The notes under the pieces: model-generated
What the model was told of the DNA's origin: nothing
Seen by the model: only the letters and a program-made list of their open reading frames with translations
The model's database searches: none
Made by a program: the position numbers and the translations under genes
From: Cryptomeria japonica
Lineage: Eukaryota; Streptophyta; Pinopsida; Cupressales; Cupressaceae
Assembly (NCBI RefSeq): GCF_030272615.1
Contig: NC_081408.1
Coordinates: 336,504,793-336,568,792, forward strand
Reading direction: 5' to 3'
DNA length: 64,000 nucleotides
Shown here: piece by piece, positions 58,601 to 64,000 of the stretch
Layout: the number at the start of each line of letters is the position of its first letter
Numbering within the stretch: the stretch's first letter is position 1

Positions 58601-58708
58601 AACACTAAAGAGCAAATTGCAGATATCTTTACTAAACCTCTACCTAAGGAGACTTTTGAATATCTCAAAGATCAGCTTGGGGTCATACCCCCATCGATAG
58701 AGACTTAG
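55670..58708 (+). pseudogene. Copia pol of element F: protease, integrase, RT, RNase H
   Basis: One frame of about 1,010 codons with only three stops (56498-56500, 56861-56863, 57881-57883). Protease active site DSGCSHHMTGD at 55679; GAG-pre-integrase HKRLCHVNFD and CKECQFGK; integrase core with HTDLCGP, RSDQEGEF and the Glu of NGVVEMNNR, all catalytic residues present; RT from about 57200 with [22 protein letters not shown] and [12 protein letters not shown]; RNase H 57902-58708. The RT catalytic motif reads FVDN (57755-57766) instead of YVDD, and RNase H reads TYTYANW where the family has YTDADW; element C keeps both. These would abolish reverse transcription. Confidence 0.95.
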
Positions 58709-59056
58709 GAAGTCGATGATTGTCATCAACCAGCAGAATTAATAGAGAAAATTTTTTTCCGGCTTTGATGGGAAGCTACTTCTCAGGGGGAGTAGCTGGT
58801 ATACTAAATTGATTGGTATTTTGTATATGGACTTGGCTTGGTAAGAACTTTGGCATTTGATGTCAAAGGGGGAGAGATTGGTATGGAAAAACACAAGGAA
58901 AACACATGTTGCTCCCAAGGGGAGAGATTGATGTTTGAGAGAGATTATTACTCTCTGTATCTGTATTTTGATTTCGAAGTTTGTTGGTTTTTGGGTATTT
59001 GGCATTTCTGTTATGGCACTTTGATGGTTTTTCCATCTTGTGTTGCCATCAATTCC

Positions 59057-59067
59057 AAAGGGGGAGA
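59057..59067 (+). promoter_or_regulatory. Polypurine tract of element F, with upstream copy
   Basis: AAAGGGGGAGA one base before the 3' LTR. A second GATGTCAAAGGGGGAGAGA lies at 58860-58878, about 192 bp upstream, and CAGGGGGAG at about 58786. Confidence 0.9.
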
Positions 59068-59068
59068 T

Positions 59069-60137
59069 TGTTGGTATTTTGGTATGGTTTTGACATTGAT
59101 GTCAACACCTACTAAACACTTATCAACTCTGGCACTTTGGAGAATCAGCAACATTCACCGACAAACAAGTGACTCATGCACAGTCACCAGTATCTGGTAC
59201 ACCAGCAAGATATAATGATCACTGGCACTTAGAATGATATGGAAAACACTTGGTTATGTCGAAGACATTGTGTGGACACTGTGTCTTGGAGTTTTGTTTA
59301 TTGGTACATTAGCATTTGCATATTTGTTGTTACCGGCAAATAGGTCCAGGGTTACACCAGTAGGTTTATCTTTTCCAGATCAGCATAGCACACTATGGAG
59401 ATGACTTATTATTGTTGTAAATGCATTAAGCCGACATATTGAATCAGTTATTGCATCGAGTATTAATTGATATGTAAATTAATTTTATTGTAATATCTTG
59501 TAGAGCTGACCTACTAAAATTGGTCTTAGGTTATGGTATAAATGTAAGATCTTATTTGTAATATCAACAGTGGAATGCGAAAAAGAATTGTGTGAAGGTA
59601 TATGTGAGAATAAGCAGAGCTATACATGCAGACATCATTTGAAGATTGAACGAAGGTTTTTTGAAGACAATCAAAACTACACCGGTACTGAATCCAACAT
59701 ATGAAGATGCAAATTTTAGCAGTACATTCTTATTGGATTTAACCATCCAATTATAGTCAGTGTGACTCCCATTTTGTGATTGAGAAGTGAGCTCTAGACA
59801 CTTGGCCTTTCTGCATGTGCAGACCCCATTTATGTACACTTACTATCTGCAATAGTATCATCTGATTGTGGGTAAGGTTTCCCACCGTGGTTTTTCCCCT
59901 TACATGGTTTCCACGTACAAATATTGGTGTTATGTGTTGTGGATGACTTTGTCTTTATGTTTCATGCACTAATCCTTACTGGTATAGCAATTAACTATTA
60001 AAACTATCTACCGGCATATTGAACTGGTTTACCGGTATTAAGCATTAAGTTGGTTAAGTTGTTTTTGGTTTGAATTTATTTGACAACTGATTCAACCCCC
60101 CCCCCCCCCTCCTCTCAGTTGTCTCCGGGACCTAACA
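59069..60137 (+). repeat. 3' LTR of element F
   Basis: 1069 bp, partner of 53448-54506. The hairpin at 60082-60123 keeps a perfect 9-bp stem GACAACTGA / TCAGTTGTC around a longer C run. Confidence 0.95.
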
Positions 60138-60142
60138 AAAAG

Positions 60143-60365
60143 ATTATGGTGAAGGTGAACACACTCTTGATTTATCAAGGGACTTTCCAAGCGAAGTGCT
60201 ACTTTGGCAAGGTAAAATCCACCAAGCTTGGAGGGTTGGCAAGTTATCTAATGAAAGGGATAGGCCCATAAAAGTGGTTTTGTCTAATATTCATGACAAA
60301 CAAAATCTATTAATCAAGAAACAACTTTTCAAGGGTTCTTGTTTCCTTCTCGAGGAAGATCTAAC
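60143..60365 (+). pseudogene. LINE-1 ORF1-like protein, 3' part
   Basis: Continuation of the ORF at 52316-53447 across element F. The translation has RPIKVVLSNIHDKQ, then a KKQLFKGSCFLLEEDLT segment, closely following the C-terminal domain pattern of L1 ORF1 (RPI..F...D+..IL...+LKG..I...EDLT). Element J begins at 60366 inside the frame, so the C-terminus is lost. Identification is by pattern, not by search. Confidence 0.45.
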
Positions 60366-61500
60366 TGTAGAAACCTAAAAATGTCTCATTAATTCTACAC
60401 TAATTATTCATCTATTTAATTAAGTAATTCTTTAGTTATTTGATTAAACTAGCTATTTCTTCTAATCATTGCCCTTCAACACTTCTAATTATTCTATTTA
60501 TATGCTCAAATCATTTTAATCAATTAACCTTATTTAAATTATTAATTAAATATCAATTATTTAATTAATTACAATTTACTCCTTAGTTAAATAATCTTTA
60601 TTATTTAATTAATTCTATTTCCTAAGTTTAAATATTTCATTTAAATTATTTAAATTAATTAACTTATTCCTCCAATTCCCCAAATTATAATTTCAAATAA
60701 TTCCATCTAATTTCATTTCCCTCAAATTTATATTTCCCCAAATTCAAATTTCATATCATTTCAATTAATTTCATTTCTTCCAAATTTACATTTCACCAAA
60801 TCTGAATTTCAAGTAATTTCATGTACATTTCAACATTCAAATGACCAAATTCAAATCCAAATTGAAAATAAAAATCAAATTCAATTTCAAATTCCTACAA
60901 CACATGCTAAAATCAGAACTGATTGATCAAATCAGTTGTCTAATCAGTTAACTCATCAATCATCCTTTTTAACTCATAAATCAATCCACTTATCTCTCCA
61001 ATCAATCCAATCAACTAATCCATCTATTCAGTCTACTGATCAATCAATGGAGTTCACTCTTCAATCAATCCAATTGACTACTCAATTAAATGAGTCAATA
61101 AATCAATCAATTGAGTTCACTTATCAATCTAAATCAGTTGTCTATCAATCAACACTTGAGTTATATTTCTCACCCCCCTTTGTGTTGAAAATCTATAAAT
61201 TCAACCTCTTTTCATCATTTCAATCTAGCTTTTTTGAGAATCACAGTCTTCAATATTGTTGCTTATCTTATGCAGGAAATCAAGTGCAATACCTAAGAAC
61301 TACCTACATCAACAACAATGGATAAGAGCAATGGAAGCCTTGCTATGTCAATTGAGGGAGTCTTAGATAGATCATTTCAATTCAATTGATAATTAGCTTT
61401 ATTCTATTGTTATTTAAGAGTAATAATTGGATTTAGATTTGTGATTCACTCTTTGATAATATGATTTATGCAATTTATGCCTATTTACTGCCTGAAGACA
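60366..61500 (+). repeat. 5' LTR of element J
   Basis: 1135 bp, TGTAGAAACC to GAAGACA. It is AT-rich with TTAATTAA-type strings in its first half and an AATCAATC-rich zone (about 60905-61160) in its second. TATA-like CTATAAATT at 61193-61201 matches H. Confidence 0.85.
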
Positions 61501-61502
61501 TT

Positions 61503-61520
61503 TGGTGAACCCGACGTGAA
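61503..61520 (+). promoter_or_regulatory. Primer binding site of element J
   Basis: TGGTGAACCCGACGTGAA two bases after the LTR, one base different from H. tRNA not assigned. Confidence 0.8.
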
Positions 61521-61588
61521 ACACTCTGACCTTTATTTTTTGTTTTGACATGTTTTGCAGATCTATACGGACACGAGAAATTGGAACT

Positions 61589-61680
61589 CGCAATTGCATA
61601 TGCAGAAAATTCACAATTGCTCATATCATATCGCAATTGCCCTGACATCATATGGCAATTTCTTAAACAGGTCGCAATTT
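61589..61680 (+). repeat. Leader array 1 of element J
   Basis: Five copies of CGCAATTGC or close variants, AATT starting at 61592, 61615, 61635, 61657 and 61676 (steps 19-23 bp). It lies about 90 bp inside the LTR, the same place as array 1 of H. Confidence 0.75.
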
Positions 61681-62107
61681 CCCTAAAAGATTGATTATTA
61701 AAAAGTCTTGTGTCATTTTTGCATGATTTTGTATTGCGCATCTAACCTTGAAATTTTAACGAATTCTGGAAAAATTGATTTTTTGAATATAAAATGTATC
61801 TAATCCAATGGCAAGAAAAGTGAGATTCTGAATTTTAGGTGAAAGGAAGGCGAAACAAAATAAGAGACAACAAAATGCCTATTAGAGGTTTTTGAAATCT
61901 GAAAGGGACCTCCGTGAGATTGAAAAAAAAGAGGAGATCACTCAGTACCACAGAACCATCCATCGCTTTTTAACCAAATACAACTTCTTTGACGAAATTG
62001 ATGTGTTGTCTCGCGTAGTGTGGAACAATATCATTGCAGAATGACCCTTCTATCTTCTGTCTTTTTCTCTGTTTTCTGTTAAAATTTTGAAAATAAATTA
62101 AAAAAAG

Positions 62108-62250
62108 TTGCAATTGCCCTAACATCATGTCACGATTGATCAGTCATCATGTCACAATTGCTTACATAGTAATTCGCAATTGATGGTTTATCACTTCGCA
62201 TTTGGCATGATACCAAATTGCATTTGATTAGTTGTTTAATTGCAATGAAG
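62108..62250 (+). repeat. 22-bp leader array 2 of element J
   Basis: Seven copies of AATTG or a close variant at 62112, 62134, 62156, 62178, 62200, 62222 and 62244, every step exactly 22 bp. Flanking bases often read TCAC or TTCGC before and a T-rich spacer after. Confidence 0.88.
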
Positions 62251-63343
62251 GGATAAAAAGGAACTTTGTTTTTTGTGTCTTCGAAGGGATATGTATTATT
62301 CTCTCCCCTTCAATGGGTGATCAGAAAACTAGACTCTCTTCTTTCATGTTTTTATTTATTTTATGCAATTAAATCCTTTAGAAGGTCTGCCCTCTCGAGT
62401 TGCCCTTAGGGTGCCATTAAGGTCGGTGAGAGGGGAATGACCTAAGTGGCCAACGGCTAAAGCCAAGTAATCCAAGCCACTATAATCAAATGTGTATGTA
62501 ATGAAAATTATGTGCGACAAGTGTTACATATTTTCACAATGGCGTTACGCCTCCATCAGTGCCTATATGGTGCGTTAAAATCCATAGAGTGTAACCTCTA
62601 TAGACTGGGAGACCTCCCTCAACGAAGTATAAAATGTTGTTGATTGTGACCACTCGAACAGAACCCTGTCTAAACACCATAGAAATTAGAAGCCAAGCTG
62701 AGTCAGTAACCAGACACTTTTTTTATCACAGTGCAAGAGTGGGGAAGAATCTTCCCCCAAGACACTCACCATATATCTCTCAGGATAACAAGCCAACTAA
62801 GGAGCAATATTCTTTGATCTAATTTCTAGAAAAAGGCAAAAAAACGGGCACACCCTAGGGTGTGACATGGTTGTTTGAGCTGACGGAGTATCAAGATATG
62901 GGTTGTGATAATACTTGTGACCTTTTGACCTTAGAAGAGTCTACTTGATGTGATATCGAATTGCCCAAATACAGCAAAAACAAAATGGGGTCTTGAAAAA
63001 GACTCCAACATTCATGGGAATTTGAAAAAAGTTCCTTAAACAAGTATTCTTTTCATGGTTTTATTCTTTTTGATATATCTGTTGTGTCCTTTGCTACATT
63101 TCACCAAGTTCAAGCATCCTAGAAAATACCAAAAACAAAGTGGAATCTCAACCAAAGTTTTGTCAAAACATCAGCAAGATCAAATCCCTCAACAAAGTCA
63201 AGTTTCAATATCAACAAGATCAAAACCCTGCAGCAAACAAGCTTGTCAACATCAACATCAAATCAAACTTTTGCAACATTTTAGAAATGAAGAAAACATC
63301 TTACATGTTGTGATCTTAGGTTCAAACCAATCAAGCAAACATC
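62251..63343 (+). other. Rest of the leader of element J
   Basis: Moderately GC-rich noncoding leader. Short open frames at 62634-62822 and 63055-63369 have no recognisable features. No further repeat array was found. Confidence 0.5.
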
Positions 63344-64000
63344 ATGGATTGGTGTTATACATTTCGTAGGGAAGGTGAAGAATTCATCTCTTACATTCCT
63401 ATTCCATCACCATCAATAGAAACATTAGCTCAACAAATCAATACTTTGTAACAACAACTGAGAGACATGACTAGTCCTAGCAACCATAGGGGCTGGTTAG
63501 AAAATATGATGAGAGAAGTGATAATCACGAGGGAAAATTTATCAAGTCAACCTTCTTCTTATGAGACCATTCAAACATGCCAATCTTTATTCTTAAACAA
63601 AATCATTCCTACCTTAGTTCAACCAACATTAGAGTCATGTCAACCTTCTTTCAACCCAACATATTTATCATACCAATCACACCAACCCAACACTCAAAGT
63701 ACCTCTTTCAACCAAAATCAAACCCCATTCAATCAAAGTCCAAATCAAAATTCACAACCCCACAATATTCAAACCTCTTTCAACCAAAATCAAACCCCTT
63801 TCAACCTAATTCCAAATCAAAATTTAGTCAACCAAAATCAAACCTCTTTCAGTCCAAATCAAAATTCATTCAACCAAAATCAAACCTCTTTCACCCAACA
63901 TCATACTCCTTTCAACCAAAATAAAATCCCTTTCAACCAAAGCCCAAATCAATCATATCTATCCATGATTTCATCATCCCTTGAAGTCACACAAGACCAA
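63344..64000 (+). pseudogene. Gag N-terminus of element J, Asn/Gln-rich
   Basis: A frame from ATG 63344 runs to the window end with one stop near 63449. A short N-terminal domain (EEFISYIPIPSPSIETLAQQ, then a helical QQLRDM segment) leads into a Phe-Asn-Gln repeat region from about 63650, with units such as SFNQNQTPF recurring at 14-17 residues. Low complexity of this kind is typical of a gag N-terminal extension. The gag core is outside the window. Confidence 0.6.

Larger units (their letters stand above)
53448..60137 (+). mobile_element. Element F: full-length copia element
   Basis: 6690 bp flanked by a perfect 5-bp duplication AAAAG (53443-53447 and 60138-60142). 5' LTR 53448-54506, primer site 54509-54520, gag, then protease-integrase-RT-RNase H to 58708, polypurine tract 59057-59067 and 3' LTR 59069-60137. 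LTRs differ at about 7 of the first 160 bases, mostly transitions at CCGG-like sites. Structurally complete but catalytically dead (see pol). Confidence 0.97.
60366..64000 (+). mobile_element. Element J: 5' end of a relative of H
   Basis: LTR 60366-61500, primer site 61503-61520, leader with two arrays, and the start of gag at 63344 running off the window. The LTR start TGTAGAAACCTAAAAATGTC and the primer site match H. J inserted in the LINE-like ORF. The other end is outside the window. Confidence 0.85.

Overview
This window is intergenic DNA from a large, repeat-packed plant nuclear genome. I see no bacterial or organellar features. The plant assignment rests on Ty1/copia elements primed by initiator-tRNA-Met, Ty3/gypsy elements of Tat type (a second, archaeal-type RNase H plus an antisense Plant Mobile Domain ORF), a tRNA-derived SINE, and LTR-in-LTR nesting. 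The scale and age of the nesting would suit a conifer or another giant-genome plant, but the species cannot be fixed from sequence alone. No intact host gene was found. All coding remnants carry stops or frameshifts.

Layout, left to right. Element A (1-2249, + strand, 3' end only) is inserted in the gag of copia element D (2250-4118, - strand, 5' end only). A relict stretch (4119-6535) holds a SINE with 15-bp target duplications (4696-4992) and a possible gypsy LTR/PPT boundary near 5307. Element B (6536-19346, + strand) is a large element without pol. It has a four-knuckle gag and a second, unknown ORF, and is split by copia element C (9239-16631, - strand; perfect 5-bp TSD). A relict stretch follows (19352-21490).

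Element E (21491-50914, - strand) is a gypsy-like element with gag and protease but no visible reverse transcriptase or integrase. Three insertions sit in it: solo LTR G (24315-25421), the 18.4-kb Tat-type element H (28025-46451, TSD TACAC), and a long solo LTR, I (47521-49799). An unassigned stretch (50915-52315) is followed by a coiled-coil ORF resembling LINE-1 ORF1 (52316-53447, resuming at 60143-60365). That ORF is split by copia element F (53448-60137, TSD AAAAG) and cut off by J (60366 to window end), a relative of H.

Four points stand out. (1) H and J carry leader arrays of a short motif repeated at exactly 22 bp, at similar distances from the 5' LTR. A related array lies in the predicted intron of H's antisense ORF. 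(2) The antisense Plant Mobile Domain ORF of H appears to have its own TATA box and intron. (3) Seven different copia-type LTR families share a hairpin just inside the LTR 3' end whose stem covaries while its C-rich loop is constant. (4) A and B, with different LTRs, share a second ORF that I do not recognise.

All assignments come from reading the sequence by eye. Family names beyond copia, gypsy and Tat-type are not claimed.
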